In this document: piece after piece, positions 8,839 to 19,979 of the stretch
Layout of the letters: every line of letters begins with the position of its first letter
Position numbering within the stretch: position 1 is the stretch's first letter
From: Neobacillus citreus
GTDB taxonomy: Bacteria > Bacillota > Bacilli > Bacillales > Cytobacillaceae
DNA length: 57,434 bases
Direction: 5' to 3'
NCBI RefSeq assembly: GCF_018343545.2
Contig: NZ_JAGYPE020000037.1
Coordinates: 1 to 57,434 of the forward strand
Made by a program: the position numbers and the translations under genes
Notes under the pieces: generated by a model
Seen by the model: the letters and a program-made list of their open reading frames with translations, nothing else
Database searches by the model: none
Told to the model about the DNA's origin: nothing

Positions 8839-9446
8839 TATTACTCATTGATAACTTTGACTCATTTACCTTCAACCTTTATCAGTACTTGGGAGAATTA
8901 GGGGAAGAAGCTGCAGTTTATCGAAATAACCAGATTAGTCTAGAGGAAATCAAGGCTTTGAATCCAAAAGCAATTATCCTCTCACCAGGGCCTGGTAAAC
9001 CGGAAGATGCAGGGATCTGTATCGAGATCATTAACAAATTCTATAATAAAATTCCTATTTTAGGAATTTGTCTTGGGCACCAGGCAATAGGGGCAGCATT
9101 CGGAAGTGAAATTAATAGAGCAAAACAAATTAAACATGGCAAAACTTCGTTCATCAATCATAATGGCAGCGGCATTTTCAATTATTTATCCTCACCATTG
9201 GAAGTGATGCGTTACCATTCATTAAAAATTGAAAAAGATACGATGCCGCCAGAACTTGAGTGTATTGCTCATTCCATGGATGATAACGAGGTTATGGCGA
9301 TTAAACACGAGGATTACCCGGTTTACGGGCTCCAGTTTCATCCAGAATCTATTGGGACTCCATTAGGAAAACAAATGCTTAAAAATTTCTTACTTGAAAT
9401 AGGAAGGATGGATACAAATGAAGGAATATTTACTACAGTTAGCTGA
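8835..9446 (+). CDS. trpG: Anthranilate synthase component II (glutamine amidotransferase)
   Basis: Class I glutamine amidotransferase of 203 aa that hydrolyses glutamine and channels ammonia to TrpE. The nucleophile is Cys79 in GICLGHQAIG; His169 and Glu171 (HPES) complete the triad. The oxyanion region is SPGPGKPEDAG. Its place inside the trp operon differs from B. subtilis, where the amidotransferase (PabA/TrpG) is shared and sits in the folate cluster. It overlaps trpE by 4 nt and trpD by 29 nt. Confidence 0.94.
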   Translation: MILLIDNFDSFTFNLYQYLGELGEEAAVYRNNQISLEEIKALNPKAIILSPGPGKPEDAGICIEIINKFYNKIPILGICLGHQAIGAAFGSEINRAKQIKHGKTSFINHNGSGIFNYLSSPLEVMRYHSLKIEKDTMPPELECIAHSMDDNEVMAIKHEDYPVYGLQFHPESIGTPLGKQMLKNFLLEIGRMDTNEGIFTTVS

Positions 9447-10443
9447 ACAACGGTCATTCTCTGAAAACGAGATGAAGGAAGCAGTTGATTTTATATTAGG
9501 TGAAGAGGTATCGGAATCGGAAATTGCCGCTTTTTTAATGGGACTTAAATCTAAGGGTGAAACAGTTGATGAAATCGTTGGCATTGTAAAAGCATTAAAA
9601 GGAAAGACATTGTCATTTAAAAAGAAGTTTCCGAATGCTTTGGATAATTGCGGAACTGGCGGTGACGGTTCTTCAAGCTTTAATGTAAGTACTACTTCTG
9701 CTTTTGTCCTCGCTGCGGCTGGAATACCAGTTGCTAAACATGGAAATCGAAGTGTTTCCAGTAAGACAGGAAGCGCTGACGTTCTGGAATACTTAGGCGT
9801 CAATCTTAATTTACCAGCAGAAAGTACGGAAGAGATCCTAAGCGAAATCGGGATTGCTTTTTTATTTGCCCCACATGTGCATCCAAAATTGAAAAAGGTG
9901 ACGACCGTTAGGAGACAGTTGAAAATCCCGACAATTTTTAACTTTATCGGGCCTTTGACAAATCCAATCGAATTGGACTATCAACTTCTAGGCGTGTATC
10001 GCCGAGATCTTTTGCCAGTTTTTGCAGAGGTGTTAAATCAGCTTGGACGCAAGCGGGCGATCGTCCTAAATGGCGCCGGCTTTATGGATGAGGCATCCCT
10101 GCAGGGAGAAAACCATTTGACTATTTTAGAAGATGGAGTCATCACAAGCCAATCCTTTTATCCTGAAGATGTTGGTTTGCCAACCTATGATAATAGCTTC
10201 ATAAAAGGCGGCGATGCGATGGAAAACGGCGAAATCTTACGGAATGTGCTAAGAGGTACAAAGGGTCCTTATCGAGATACCGTACTCCTAAATGCTGGCC
10301 TTGGTATTTTAACAGCCGGAAAGGCAGACACCATTAAAGAGGGTATAAAACTAGCCGCAGAAGTCATTGATTCTGGAGCGGCCCATCACAAATTAGAAGT
10401 ATTAATTGAAAAATCACGAGCAATGCAAAGAGAGGCGATATAA
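9418..10443 (+). CDS. trpD: Anthranilate phosphoribosyltransferase
   Basis: Transfers phosphoribose from PRPP to anthranilate. The 341-aa protein has the PRPP loop CGTGGDGSSSFNVST (Gly79-Asp83 core) and the KHGNRSVSS segment, both diagnostic. The start codon lies 29 nt inside trpG behind GGAAGGATGG, implying coupling. trpC follows immediately after the stop. Confidence 0.96.
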   Translation: MKEYLLQLAEQRSFSENEMKEAVDFILGEEVSESEIAAFLMGLKSKGETVDEIVGIVKALKGKTLSFKKKFPNALDNCGTGGDGSSSFNVSTTSAFVLAAAGIPVAKHGNRSVSSKTGSADVLEYLGVNLNLPAESTEEILSEIGIAFLFAPHVHPKLKKVTTVRRQLKIPTIFNFIGPLTNPIELDYQLLGVYRRDLLPVFAEVLNQLGRKRAIVLNGAGFMDEASLQGENHLTILEDGVITSQSFYPEDVGLPTYDNSFIKGGDAMENGEILRNVLRGTKGPYRDTVLLNAGLGILTAGKADTIKEGIKLAAEVIDSGAAHHKLEVLIEKSRAMQREAI

Positions 10444-11235
10444 GTGACAACGATATTAGACCGAATTATTGAACAAAAGAAACAGGAACTGGCTCTCCTG
10501 CAGAATCAGAGTGATTTTTATCCGGCAATAGGTCGTGAAAAAAGATCGTTGCTTGATAAGCTTCAAAAGTCACAGCAAATATCCATTATTGCTGAATTCA
10601 AGCGGGCTTCACCTTCGAAAGGAATGATTAATAATGGTGTGGAACCGGCTGTACAGGCTTCCATTTACGAACAATCCGGTGCCAGCGCCATCTCCGTTTT
10701 AACTGACCAAACTTTCTTTAAAGGGTCTTTTGAAGATTTAATAGCGGTAAGGGAAACAGTGCAGCTGCCGATCCTTTGCAAAGACTTTATTATCGATCCG
10801 CTGCAAATCAATAATGCCTGCGCACATGGGGCTGATATCATCCTATTGATTGTCGCTGCGCTTGATGAAAAAAAATTAACCGAATTATATCAATATGCCA
10901 CAAATTTAGGTCTAGAGGTTTTGGTGGAGGTTCACAATCAGGATGAATTGGAAACGGCCCTAAAGACCGGGGCAAAGCTGATTGGCGTGAATAACCGTGA
11001 TTTAAAAACCTTCCAAGTATCACTTGAAGTTACTGAAAAATTAGCAGCGGCGGTGAAACAATCAGGTGCTTTCTTAATAAGTGAAAGTGGACTTCATAGC
11101 CAGGAGGATGTTAACCGGGTTAGGAATGCTGGAGCAAATGGCATTCTTGTAGGGGAAGCCTTTATGAAAAGTGCAAACCTCAAGCGAACCTTTTCAGATT
11201 TTCAATTGCCGCTAATAGAAGGTGCACGGCCATGA
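10444..11235 (+). CDS. trpC: Indole-3-glycerol phosphate synthase
   Basis: TIM-barrel enzyme that cyclises CdRP to indole-3-glycerol phosphate. The signature IIAEFKRASPSKG (around 50-61) holds the catalytic Glu/Lys, and later NNRDLKTF and ISESGL complete the site. It is 263 aa. GTG at 10444 directly abuts the trpD stop, with AGAGAGG as the ribosome binding site. It overlaps trpF by 4 nt. Confidence 0.96.
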   Translation: MTTILDRIIEQKKQELALLQNQSDFYPAIGREKRSLLDKLQKSQQISIIAEFKRASPSKGMINNGVEPAVQASIYEQSGASAISVLTDQTFFKGSFEDLIAVRETVQLPILCKDFIIDPLQINNACAHGADIILLIVAALDEKKLTELYQYATNLGLEVLVEVHNQDELETALKTGAKLIGVNNRDLKTFQVSLEVTEKLAAAVKQSGAFLISESGLHSQEDVNRVRNAGANGILVGEAFMKSANLKRTFSDFQLPLIEGARP

Positions 11236-11855
11236 AAGTAAAAATCTGCGGGATTATGGATGTTGACACTGGACTTGCGGCAGTGGAGTATGGTGCTGAT
11301 GCACTTGGCTTCGTGTTTGCAAAAAGCAAGCGGAGAATAACCGCTGAGAAGGCACAAGAAATCATTTCCGAATTGCCTAAGGAAGTATATAAGGTCGGTG
11401 TTTTTGTCAATGAATCACAAGCTGAAATTGAACGGATTGCTGCAATTGCCGGCCTGACTCATATTCAACTGCACGGAGAGGAATCGGAAAACTTTAGTGA
11501 ATCCCTTTCGCTCCCGGTGATCAAGGCTGCCAGTTTTGAAGGAAATGAGAAATTAGCGGAACTTAGGGATTTTCCTGCTGAGTATATTCTTCTTGATGGC
11601 CCCAAAGGGAAATACCACGGGGGAAATGGGACAGCATTCACATGGAGTGAGGTGAATACCGGACTCCTTGAGGGGAAAAAGGTCATCCTGGCCGGAGGGC
11701 TGCATCAGGAAAATGTAGAGGCTGCCATCAACACCATTCAACCATATATGGTCGATGTGAGTTCCGGGGTAGAAACCGATGGGGTAAAAGATCTGGCGAA
11801 AATAAAAGCATTTTTAGAAAAAGCAAAAAGCGAACGCAAGGAGGATATTATATGA
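11232..11855 (+). CDS. trpF: Phosphoribosylanthranilate isomerase
   Basis: TIM-barrel Amadori isomerase of 207 aa. KICGI near the N-terminus supplies the catalytic Cys6, and the later LLDGPKG segment supplies the catalytic Asp. It is a separate gene rather than a trpC-trpF fusion, as usual in Bacillus. It overlaps both neighbours by 4 nt. Confidence 0.95.
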   Translation: MKVKICGIMDVDTGLAAVEYGADALGFVFAKSKRRITAEKAQEIISELPKEVYKVGVFVNESQAEIERIAAIAGLTHIQLHGEESENFSESLSLPVIKAASFEGNEKLAELRDFPAEYILLDGPKGKYHGGNGTAFTWSEVNTGLLEGKKVILAGGLHQENVEAAINTIQPYMVDVSSGVETDGVKDLAKIKAFLEKAKSERKEDII

Positions 11856-13057
11856 GTACTTATACCTTACCGAATGAAAAAGGCCATTTTGGCATATATG
11901 GCGGGAAATTTGTTCCTGAAACACTAATGAAGGCTGTAACAGAACTGAATGAAGCCTACAACGAGGCAAAAAATGACCCAGAATTTCAAACTGAGATTGA
12001 TAGATTACTAAAGGAATATGTTGGCAGGGAAACCCCGCTTTATTTTGCGGAAAACCTGACAAAGCATGCCGGGGGGGCCAATATTTATTTAAAAAGAGAA
12101 GATTTAAACCATACCGGTGCTCATAAAATCAATAACGCGATCGGTCAGGCGCTGCTTGCTGTCCGTATGGGAAAAAGAAAAATTGTAGCGGAAACTGGCG
12201 CCGGCCAGCATGGAGTTGCCACAGCTACCGTTTGTGCACTGTTAAACCTTGATTGCATCATTTTTATGGGGGAGGAAGACATCAGGCGGCAGGCCTTGAA
12301 CGTGTATCGGATGGAGCTTTTAGGTGCGAAGATAGTCAGTGTAACATCAGGCAGCGCGACCTTAAAGGATGCCGTAAATGAGGCCCTCAGGTATTGGGTC
12401 GCCAATGTCGATGATACCCACTATTTATTGGGGTCCGTGTCCGGCCCACACCCATTTCCGGTCATTGTCAGGGATTTTCAAAGTGTCATCGGCATGGAGA
12501 CAAAACAGCAATTCTTAGCAAGGAACGGGAGCCTTCCTAATGCGGTCGTAGCCTGTATTGGGGGCGGAAGTAATGCGATGGGAATGTTCTATCCTTTTAT
12601 CGAAGATGAAGAGGTAAAACTCTTTGGTGTGGAAGCCGCCGGTCATGGTGTTGATACACCATTTCATGCTGCGTCGCTGACAAAAGGGAGACCGGGAGTC
12701 TTGCATGGAGCCTTAATGTACGTTTTGCAAAACGAAGATGGCCAAATTCAAGAAGCACATTCCATTTCCGCCGGGCTCGATTATCCGGGCGTGGGGCCGG
12801 AGCACAGCTATCTAAAGGACAGCGGGCGGGCTAGCTATCACTCGATAACTGATAAAGAAGCCCTTGATGCCTTTCAGCTATTATCGAAGCTTGAAGGAAT
12901 TATACCGGCACTTGAAAGCTCCCATGCCGTTGCGTTCGCTGTAAAATTGGCTGGTCAGCTTGGAGCCGGCCAAAATATTGTAGTCTGCTTATCAGGGCGT
13001 GGAGATAAAGATGTGGATGCAGTCAAATCAAGACTTAAAGGGGGCAGCGGAAAATGA
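11852..13057 (+). CDS. trpB: Tryptophan synthase beta chain
   Basis: PLP enzyme joining indole and serine to give tryptophan. [11 protein letters not shown] carries the PLP-binding Lys92; GGGSNAMG binds the phosphate. The 401-aa length and '[13 protein letters not shown]' start are typical of TrpB1. AAGGAGG precedes the ATG. It overlaps trpA by 4 nt, as expected for partners of the alpha2-beta2 complex. Confidence 0.97.
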   Translation: MSTYTLPNEKGHFGIYGGKFVPETLMKAVTELNEAYNEAKNDPEFQTEIDRLLKEYVGRETPLYFAENLTKHAGGANIYLKREDLNHTGAHKINNAIGQALLAVRMGKRKIVAETGAGQHGVATATVCALLNLDCIIFMGEEDIRRQALNVYRMELLGAKIVSVTSGSATLKDAVNEALRYWVANVDDTHYLLGSVSGPHPFPVIVRDFQSVIGMETKQQFLARNGSLPNAVVACIGGGSNAMGMFYPFIEDEEVKLFGVEAAGHGVDTPFHAASLTKGRPGVLHGALMYVLQNEDGQIQEAHSISAGLDYPGVGPEHSYLKDSGRASYHSITDKEALDAFQLLSKLEGIIPALESSHAVAFAVKLAGQLGAGQNIVVCLSGRGDKDVDAVKSRLKGGSGK

Positions 13058-13833
13058 ACCGAATTGAACAAGCTTTTCAACAATTGAATAAGGAAAATAA
13101 AAAAGCTTTTGTGCCTTATATAATGGCCGGAGATGGGGGTTTGGAGAACCTGCCTGAAAGGCTGGCACTGTTAGAAAAATTCGGGGCAACGGCGATTGAA
13201 GTGGGTGTTCCTTTCTCTGACCCGGTTGCTGATGGTCCTACCATTCAGCGCGCGGGTATTAGAGCATTACAAAATGGAACCACATTAAAAGGGATTTTAA
13301 AAGAAATCACCAAAGCACGTGAATCAGTCACTACTCCTATTATTCTCATGACCTATTTAAATCCAGTTTATTCATACGGAATCGAGACATTTGTCCGTGA
13401 CGTTCAAACTGCAGGTGTCGCAGGCTGCATTATTCCGGACCTGCCTGTGGAGGAAGAGGAAATCATTGCCCCGCTGCTAGAACAAGCGGAAGTGGAATTG
13501 ATTCGACTTGTAACACTGACTACACCAATCGAACGGATCAGAGAGATTTCTAATAAAGGTAAGGGATTCTTATATACCGTTACTGTCAAAGGGATTACAG
13601 GAACAAGAAACGAATTTGGTAATGAACTGCATTCATTTTTACAAGCTGTTAAGGTAGTTAGTCCGATTCCTGTATTAGCGGGCTTTGGCATCTCAAATCA
13701 AGAGCAGATAAAGGAAATAACGAAGTATTGCGATGGGGTAGTAGTTGGCAGTAAAATTGTCGAGTACTTTGCCAATAACCAGCTGGAAGAAATGGAAGAA
13801 TTCATGTCCATTTATAAACAAACACTCGCATAA
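13054..13833 (+). CDS. trpA: Tryptophan synthase alpha chain
   Basis: TIM-barrel subunit that splits indole-3-glycerol phosphate and passes indole to TrpB. Catalytic Glu49 and Asp60 are seen in [19 protein letters not shown]. It is 259 aa. It is the last gene of trpEGDCFBA, with a terminator 6 nt after the stop. Confidence 0.96.
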   Translation: MNRIEQAFQQLNKENKKAFVPYIMAGDGGLENLPERLALLEKFGATAIEVGVPFSDPVADGPTIQRAGIRALQNGTTLKGILKEITKARESVTTPIILMTYLNPVYSYGIETFVRDVQTAGVAGCIIPDLPVEEEEIIAPLLEQAEVELIRLVTLTTPIERIREISNKGKGFLYTVTVKGITGTRNEFGNELHSFLQAVKVVSPIPVLAGFGISNQEQIKEITKYCDGVVVGSKIVEYFANNQLEEMEEFMSIYKQTLA

Positions 13834-13839
13834 AATGAA

Positions 13840-13868
13840 GGAGGCGTCTCGAGATGCCTCCTCTTTTT
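13840..13868 (+). terminator. trp operon terminator
   Basis: GGAGGCGTCT pairs with AGATGCCTCC (one G.U) around a two-base core, so the inner pair probably opens. CTTTTT follows. Confidence 0.8.
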
Positions 13869-13968
13869 AAGTAAAAATGTGTCAATTGTTACATCCGTTT
13901 TTTTTTATATTGATTATAATTTGCTCAAATGGGTATAAGAAATTAATATTCTTGAGGATGAGAAAAGT

Positions 13969-14376
13969 ATGAGAGTGTCTGAAACAACCAAACAATTATA
14001 TTCTTTAAGCGTTTCTTTGGAGTGTTTTGAAGGGATTTCTCATCATGTCAGCATAAATTTTCTTAAAGAAAGGTTTGTTTATACCGAATGGAGAAATCAA
14101 CCGGAGCAGCATTCGGTTTCACCCCTTCCCGTGTTTAAGCCAGGAAGCCTAGAGCAATTTAAAAGAAAAATTTACTCAATGAGAATTTGGGAATGGGAAC
14201 CAACCTATCAAAAGGAAAATGGAATTGTACTTGACGGAAACTTTTGGACAGTAACCCTGAAAACACAGGAAAAAACCTATGAATTTGGCGGAATGGAGAG
14301 CTTTCCGGCTAATTGGGGAAGGTTTCTAAAGGCATTGGAGATGTTGGTTGGAGTACCGTTTGGTAAATTGGTATAA
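13969..14376 (+). CDS. Conserved-looking protein of unknown function
   Basis: A 135-aa soluble protein without signal peptide, membrane segment or cysteine cluster. It is rich in aromatics; the C-terminal half (WTVTLKTQEKTYEFGGMESF followed by PANWGRFLKALEMLVG) looks like a small beta domain ending in a helix. I do not recognise the family. GAGGATGAGAAAAGT precedes the ATG. It stands between the trp operon and mnmH; a TATAAT at 13915 could belong to its promoter. Coding is likely from codon pattern and spacing. Confidence 0.7.
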   Translation: MRVSETTKQLYSLSVSLECFEGISHHVSINFLKERFVYTEWRNQPEQHSVSPLPVFKPGSLEQFKRKIYSMRIWEWEPTYQKENGIVLDGNFWTVTLKTQEKTYEFGGMESFPANWGRFLKALEMLVGVPFGKLV

Positions 14377-14469
14377 TGTAAAATGTTGGATGGAAATCTT
14401 AATTTCTTGATAGGCTTGCTTAACTCCTATATAATTTGTATATAATTACTTTAATGAACTTGACTTCAA

Positions 14470-14500
14470 AAAACTTCCCAGATTGAGGAAGTTTTGTTTG
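14470..14500 (+). terminator. Terminator upstream of mnmH
   Basis: AAAACTTCC pairs with GGAAGTTTT around CAGATTGA, followed by GTTTGTTTTT. It lies about 95 nt after the unknown gene and may end its transcript. Confidence 0.6.
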
Positions 14501-14548
14501 TTTTTCATCAAAATTTAGTAAAACAGTAGCTAGGAGTTTAATGTAAAC

Positions 14549-15619
14549 ATGAAGGAAATTACAGTAGAAGATTTATTGAATTTATCTAACCCAATCATTA
14601 TTGACGTACGTTCACCAATCGAATTTAACGATGGCGCTATTGCAGGAGCGATTAATGTGCCTTTGTTTTCGAATGAGGAGCGTCAGGAAATAGGTACGAT
14701 TTATAAGCACGAGGGCCAGGCAGCCGCAAAATGGCGGGCAATGGAATTGGTTTCGCCAAAGCTTCCCCGGATGTTGAATGAAATTAAATCCTATTCCGAA
14801 AAAGGAGAACTTGTTGTCTACTGTTGGCGCGGCGGTATGCGCAGTAAAGCCGTCGCTACCTTTTTGGAATTTGCAGGTATATATGCATGGCGTTTAATTG
14901 GCGGTTATAAAGCCCATCGTCATTTTATCCTTGAGAAAATTCCAGCGATGGTTCCGAATCAGGCTGTCGTCATTCACGGAATGACCGGTGTTGGTAAAAC
15001 TGAGGTTTTAAAGCAATTGAAAAAACAAGGCTATCCCATTTTGGATTTGGAAGAAATGGCTGCACACAGGGGTTCTATTTTTGGAACAATCGGTCTTAAT
15101 GAGGGCAATAATCAAAAGACCTTTGATTCTCTATTATTTGATGGGCTTCGGGAAATTCAGGGTGCTGATTACTTCCTGGTTGAAGCTGAAAGTAAGCGGA
15201 TTGGAAAGGCAGTACAGCCTGAAGAATTGATGGATATTAAATTTAAAGGCTTAAACATTTATATCCATTCCCCTCTCGAGCAGCGAGTAAAACATCTGGT
15301 ATCCGAGTATGTTTTACCATACAAGCAGGAGCCTTGGTTCCATGAAAAAATCTCGCTTGGAATTGAAAAAGTCATCAAGCGTGTTAAGGATATTGAAATT
15401 AAAAACACGCTTTTGGAATATTTAGAAGAACGGAATTATCGGGATATGATTTCCATTTTGCTCGAGCATTATTATGATCCCCGTTACACTCATGCCAGAC
15501 AGGACTATATAGGGGATTTTTATGATATTTTTGCAAAAGATCCTTCGGATGCTGCTGAAAAAATTGCGCTAAAGCTGAAAGAGTTATCTTTTTCCCCTGT
15601 TATTTCCGTTAATTCATAA
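14549..15619 (+). CDS. mnmH: tRNA 2-selenouridine synthase (MnmH/SelU/YbbB)
   Basis: Converts 2-thiouridine at the wobble position of Lys, Glu and Gln tRNAs to 2-selenouridine, via geranylation, using selenophosphate. An N-terminal rhodanese domain (1-125) carries catalytic Cys92 in VVYCWRGGMRSKA. A P-loop domain follows, with GMTGVGKT at 144-151. The CWRGG motif and fused P-loop are diagnostic. The 356-aa length is normal. It implies a selenophosphate synthetase (selD) elsewhere and fits the selenoprotein at 44.5 kb. AGGAG lies about 13 nt before the ATG. Confidence 0.93.
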   Translation: MKEITVEDLLNLSNPIIIDVRSPIEFNDGAIAGAINVPLFSNEERQEIGTIYKHEGQAAAKWRAMELVSPKLPRMLNEIKSYSEKGELVVYCWRGGMRSKAVATFLEFAGIYAWRLIGGYKAHRHFILEKIPAMVPNQAVVIHGMTGVGKTEVLKQLKKQGYPILDLEEMAAHRGSIFGTIGLNEGNNQKTFDSLLFDGLREIQGADYFLVEAESKRIGKAVQPEELMDIKFKGLNIYIHSPLEQRVKHLVSEYVLPYKQEPWFHEKISLGIEKVIKRVKDIEIKNTLLEYLEERNYRDMISILLEHYYDPRYTHARQDYIGDFYDIFAKDPSDAAEKIALKLKELSFSPVISVNS

Positions 15620-15637
15620 GTATATTGTCATAACTTT

Positions 15638-15668
15638 GCACACGTTTTCGAACGTGTGCTTTTTTCTT
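15638..15668 (+). terminator. mnmH terminator
   Basis: A perfect 9-bp stem GCACACGTT / AACGTGTGC with a TTCG tetraloop is followed by T7. Confidence 0.9.
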
Positions 15669-15708
15669 TAATTAAGAAATTATTTGTTCGTGAATGACAC
15701 ACACTAAA

Positions 15709-15723
15709 ATGTAAACATTACAT
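15709..15723. promoter_or_regulatory. 15-bp palindrome upstream of odhA
   Basis: ATGTAA-ACA-TTACAT is a perfect inverted repeat 76 bp before the odhA start. It is operator-like, but I cannot name the regulator. Confidence 0.35.
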
Positions 15724-15798
15724 AAAGATATAGTGATTTTGGTTCATGCTGTATTTTGTCAAAGTGAAATTTACATATGTTTTAAGGGGGATTGATGG

Positions 15799-18648
15799 AT
15801 GAAGGGGCCTAATGAAAATAGAAAGGCTATTTTGGATGAATTCCTTGGTCCAAATTTAGGTTATGTCATTGACCAATTTGAAAGGTATAAAGAGGACCCA
15901 ACGGCAATTGAACCGGAAATGAGAATGTTTTTTGAAGAAATGAATGATGAGGAATTTTCCTCCTTCGTATCTATTAAGCCTGATATTCATGAGGGTAAAC
16001 CATTACAAACAGAAAAAATACATGCTGCCATAAAACTTGCTGAAAATATCCGAACATTTGGCCATTTGGCTGCCAATATTTATCCATTGGGAAATTATAC
16101 ACCTGATATTTCTCATCTGGATCTCAATAGCTATGGCTTGACAGAAGAAGATTTAAGGAGTCTTCCCGGGCAGATTATTTCAGAAAATGGACCGGTATCG
16201 GGCCAAACTGCATTTCATGCATATATGAAACTTAAAGAAGTGTATACAAAATCGATTGCATATGAATTCGATCATGTCCATGATGTTGCGGAAAGAAACT
16301 GGCTAATCGAAAGGATTGAAAATGGAAGGCTCCAATCCCCGCTTCCAAAAGAAAAACGAATAGAAATATTAAAAAGGCTAACTGAAGTGGAAGAATTTGA
16401 GAAATTCCTTCATAAAACTTTCGTAGGACAGAAGCGATTTTCCATTGAAGGACTGGACGTAATGGTTCCCTTAATCGATGAAATAATCGCCGAAACCGTT
16501 CGGGATGGAGCGGAATTTATTAATATTGGAATGGCCCACCGCGGCAGATTAAATGTACTTGCCCATGTTCTAGGCAAACCATATGAGATGATTTTCGCGG
16601 AATTTCAGCATGCGCCAAATAAGGAACTTGTTCCTTCTGAAGGGTCAGTTGGGATTAACTTCGGCTGGACCGGTGATGTTAAATACCACCTCGGGTTAAA
16701 CCGGCAGCTTGCAGGTGAAAATGCAGTAAGGGCAAAAATTACATTGGCTAATAATCCTAGTCACTTGGAATATGTTGGTGCTGTGGTAGAAGGGTTCACG
16801 AGAGCAGCACAGGATGATAGAAGCGCATCGGGATACCCAACTGAAGATTATAAGGCTGCTTTGGCCATTCTAATTCATGGCGATGCTGCATTTCCTGGTG
16901 AAGGGATTGTGGCTGAAACCTTAAACTTAAGCAGTTTAAGAGGTTATCGTACCGGAGGAACGATTCATATTATCTCCAACAATATGATCGGATTCACAAC
17001 TGAATCCCATGACTCACGTTCAACAAGGTATGCAAGTGATTTGGCAAAGGGGTTTGAGATTCCAATCATCCATGTTAATGCCGATGACCCGGATGCCTGC
17101 ATCGCCGCCGCTGTTTTAGCTGCCGAATACAGGTCGGAGTTTAAAAAGGATTTCTTGATTGATTTAATTGGTTATCGTCGTTTTGGTCATAACGAGATGG
17201 ATGAGCCGATGACAACCAGCCCGCAAATGTATACCGTTGTTCAAAAGCATCCTACCGTGAAGGAACTTTACGGGAAGAAACTTGGCAATGAAGGGCTGGT
17301 AACGGATGAGGACATAGGAAAAATTCAAAAGGATATTCAGGAACGGCTTGTTAAGGCAAATGATAAGGTGTCTAGAATTAAGCATGATGAAGAAATTACG
17401 ATACCGGAACCGCCATTATTCAATATAGAGAGAGCAACATATGAAACAAAGGTGCCGCTTGAAACTTTGAAAAAAATGAACGAAGAGCTGCTGCAGTGGC
17501 CGCAGGATTTTAAAGTGTTTAATAAACTTGAAAAGATTTTAAAAAGAAGAATAGAAGCATTTGATGAAACAGGGAAAGTCGATTGGGCTTTAGCAGAGTC
17601 ACTTGCTTTTGCCTCTATCTTGGCAGATGGGGTCCCAATCCGCATATCAGGACAAGACACTGAACGCGGAACCTTTGCTCAAAGAAATCTAGTCCTGCAC
17701 GATTATCAATCAGGTAGGATGTTTCTTCCTCTTCATCAATTATCAATAGCAAAGGCTTCCTTCGCCGTATACAACAGTCCATTAACTGAGGCAGCGGTGG
17801 TTGGCTTTGAGTATGGCTATAATGTCTTTTCACCGGAGACTTTAGTGATCTGGGAGGCCCAATATGGGGATTTTGCTAATGCGGCCCAGGTTATGTTTGA
17901 TCAGTTTATCGCAGCCGGGAGGGCAAAATGGGGACAGAAATCTGGATTGGTTCTCCTTCTTCCTCATGGATATGAAGGTCAAGGACCAGAGCATTCTAGT
18001 GCGAGGCTGGAGCGATATTTACAGTCTGCTTCCGAAAAAAACTGGGCAGTTGTCAATCTAACCACAGCAGCACAGTATTTCCATCTTTTACGCCGTCAGG
18101 CTGCTATGCTCGGTAAGGAGGAAGTAAGGCCCCTTGTGGTCATGTCTCCAAAAAGCTTATTAAGGAATCCGGTAGTATCGTCGTCCGGCTATGATTTAAG
18201 TGAAGGGGAATTTAGACCGGTCATCGAGCACTTTACACACTCCAGGGATCATCAAAAGGTCGAGCGGATTGTTATGTGTTCGGGAAAAATAGCCATTGAC
18301 ATCGCCGAGCAAACCAAGGATCCAAGCGGATTTGACTGGCTTCAGGTGATTAGGCTGGAGGAAATCTATCCGTTTCCGACAATGGACTTGAAAAATATTT
18401 TTGCAAAATACCCGAATATAAATGAAGTGCTTTGGGTTCAGGAAGAGCCTAAAAATATGGGTGCCTGGACGTTCGTAGAACCACGGATTAATGAACTAAT
18501 CCCTGCTGGAATAAGGGTTGAATTTATTGGCCGGAGGCGCCGGTCAAGCCCTGCTGAAGGCGAACCAAACGTTCATAAATTAATCCAATCAAAAATTCTT
18601 GGTGCTGCACTTTCAAGGGCTGAAGAAGGAGGATCTAGCCATGGCTGA
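15799..18648 (+). CDS. odhA: 2-oxoglutarate dehydrogenase E1 component
   Basis: Thiamine diphosphate-dependent decarboxylase of the TCA-cycle 2-oxoglutarate dehydrogenase complex, 949 aa. [11 protein letters not shown], the [10 protein letters not shown] thiamine-binding region and [12 protein letters not shown] are family landmarks. The start at 15799 follows AAGGGGG by 8 nt. Its last 8 nt overlap odhB, so E1 and E2 are coupled. The shared E3 (pdhD) is not in the window, as normal for Bacillus. Confidence 0.97.
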   Translation: MKGPNENRKAILDEFLGPNLGYVIDQFERYKEDPTAIEPEMRMFFEEMNDEEFSSFVSIKPDIHEGKPLQTEKIHAAIKLAENIRTFGHLAANIYPLGNYTPDISHLDLNSYGLTEEDLRSLPGQIISENGPVSGQTAFHAYMKLKEVYTKSIAYEFDHVHDVAERNWLIERIENGRLQSPLPKEKRIEILKRLTEVEEFEKFLHKTFVGQKRFSIEGLDVMVPLIDEIIAETVRDGAEFINIGMAHRGRLNVLAHVLGKPYEMIFAEFQHAPNKELVPSEGSVGINFGWTGDVKYHLGLNRQLAGENAVRAKITLANNPSHLEYVGAVVEGFTRAAQDDRSASGYPTEDYKAALAILIHGDAAFPGEGIVAETLNLSSLRGYRTGGTIHIISNNMIGFTTESHDSRSTRYASDLAKGFEIPIIHVNADDPDACIAAAVLAAEYRSEFKKDFLIDLIGYRRFGHNEMDEPMTTSPQMYTVVQKHPTVKELYGKKLGNEGLVTDEDIGKIQKDIQERLVKANDKVSRIKHDEEITIPEPPLFNIERATYETKVPLETLKKMNEELLQWPQDFKVFNKLEKILKRRIEAFDETGKVDWALAESLAFASILADGVPIRISGQDTERGTFAQRNLVLHDYQSGRMFLPLHQLSIAKASFAVYNSPLTEAAVVGFEYGYNVFSPETLVIWEAQYGDFANAAQVMFDQFIAAGRAKWGQKSGLVLLLPHGYEGQGPEHSSARLERYLQSASEKNWAVVNLTTAAQYFHLLRRQAAMLGKEEVRPLVVMSPKSLLRNPVVSSSGYDLSEGEFRPVIEHFTHSRDHQKVERIVMCSGKIAIDIAEQTKDPSGFDWLQVIRLEEIYPFPTMDLKNIFAKYPNINEVLWVQEEPKNMGAWTFVEPRINELIPAGIRVEFIGRRRRSSPAEGEPNVHKLIQSKILGAALSRAEEGGSSHG

Positions 18649-19924
18649 AATTAAAGTCCCAGAGTTAGCTGAATCAATCACAGAAGGAACAATTGCTAAG
18701 TGGCTAAAAAACACAGGGGAACATGTTGAGAAGGGTGAATATTTAGTTGAGTTGGAAACGGATAAAGTCAATATCGAAATCATATCCGATTTTTCCGGCA
18801 CACTGACAGAACAGAAATTTTCTGAAGGAGACACCGTACGCGTCGGAGAAACGATCGCTGTGGTTGAAGAGGGCGTGGGGCAAGCAGCTCCTGCTGCTGT
18901 CTCAGAACAGGCTCCACAGCCTCCAGCTGCAGTCCCAACAGAGGTTCCGCCTGCACCGTCGAATAATACCGGTTCGGTTGAGACGGCTGGTATACAGCAG
19001 GATAGAAAAGAGGAATCAGGAAAGCGCCCAATCGCTTCGCCTGCTGCCCGTAAACTAGCAAGGGAGAAAGGTATCAATTTACAAGAAATTCCGTCATCCG
19101 ACCCATTAGGAAGATTAAGAAAACAAGATGTCTCATCATTTCAGCCTGGTATGAACCCGGCTGGGCCGTCAGTTTCTAAAAGGGAAGCATTAGTGGAACC
19201 GATGAAAGTTGAAAATCCGGCAAAACCAGTTATCAATGAGAGAATGTCCAGACGCCGCCAGACCATTGCAAAGCGGTTGCTCGAGGTAAAGCAGTCAACC
19301 GCCATGTTAACAACTTTTAATGAAATTGACATGACAGCGGTAATGGACCTGCGAAAACGCCGGAAGGATAAATTTTTCGAAGAGCATGATGTTCGGCTGG
19401 GCTTTATGTCCTTCTTCACAAAAGCTGTAGTTGCTGCATTGAAAAAATACCCTTATTTAAATGCCGAAATTCAAGGCGATCAAATTTTAGTTAAAAAGTT
19501 TTATGATATTGGCATTGCTGTAGCGGCAGAAGAAGGTCTAGTCGTACCGGTTGTTAGAGATGCCGACCGAAAATCATTCGCTGAAATTGAAAGTGATATT
19601 ATGCAGCTTGCTGAAAAAGCAAGAGCAAATAAATTATCATTAAAGGACTTACAAGGAGGCACCTTTACGATCACGAACGGCGGGGTTTTCGGGTCCTTAC
19701 TTTCAACGCCAATTTTAAACGGGCCTCAGGTTGGGATTCTTGGCATGCACACAATCCAGCTACGCCCTGTGGCGGTTGACAAGGACAAAATGGAGAATCG
19801 CCCGATGATGTATGTTGCCCTTTCTTATGATCACCGAATTGTCGATGGCAAAGAGGCTGTAAGCTTTTTAAGTACAATTAAGAAACTCCTTGAGGACCCG
19901 GAAACGTTACTGCTTGAAGGATAA
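18641..19924 (+). CDS. odhB: 2-oxoglutarate dehydrogenase E2 (dihydrolipoyl succinyltransferase)
   Basis: Core acyltransferase of the complex, 427 aa. The lipoyl domain (1-77) bears the lipoylated Lys42 in LETDKVN. An Ala/Pro-rich linker, a peripheral subunit-binding domain (about 132-165) and the catalytic domain follow, the last ending in [12 protein letters not shown] with the active-site His. I start at ATG 18641 behind AAGGAGG; an upstream in-frame start would add 14 residues not found in the family. Confidence 0.97.
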   Translation: MAEIKVPELAESITEGTIAKWLKNTGEHVEKGEYLVELETDKVNIEIISDFSGTLTEQKFSEGDTVRVGETIAVVEEGVGQAAPAAVSEQAPQPPAAVPTEVPPAPSNNTGSVETAGIQQDRKEESGKRPIASPAARKLAREKGINLQEIPSSDPLGRLRKQDVSSFQPGMNPAGPSVSKREALVEPMKVENPAKPVINERMSRRRQTIAKRLLEVKQSTAMLTTFNEIDMTAVMDLRKRRKDKFFEEHDVRLGFMSFFTKAVVAALKKYPYLNAEIQGDQILVKKFYDIGIAVAAEEGLVVPVVRDADRKSFAEIESDIMQLAEKARANKLSLKDLQGGTFTITNGGVFGSLLSTPILNGPQVGILGMHTIQLRPVAVDKDKMENRPMMYVALSYDHRIVDGKEAVSFLSTIKKLLEDPETLLLEG

Positions 19925-19943
19925 TATGTCAAAATAAATTAGG

Positions 19944-19976
19944 AAAACCGCTGATAATCGGATCAGCGGTTTTTAA
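19944..19976. terminator. odhB / sda-like terminator
   Basis: A 12-bp stem AAAACCGCTGAT / ATCAGCGGTTTT lies between convergent odhB and the Sda-like gene and can serve both. Confidence 0.85.
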
Positions 19977-19979
19977 TGT

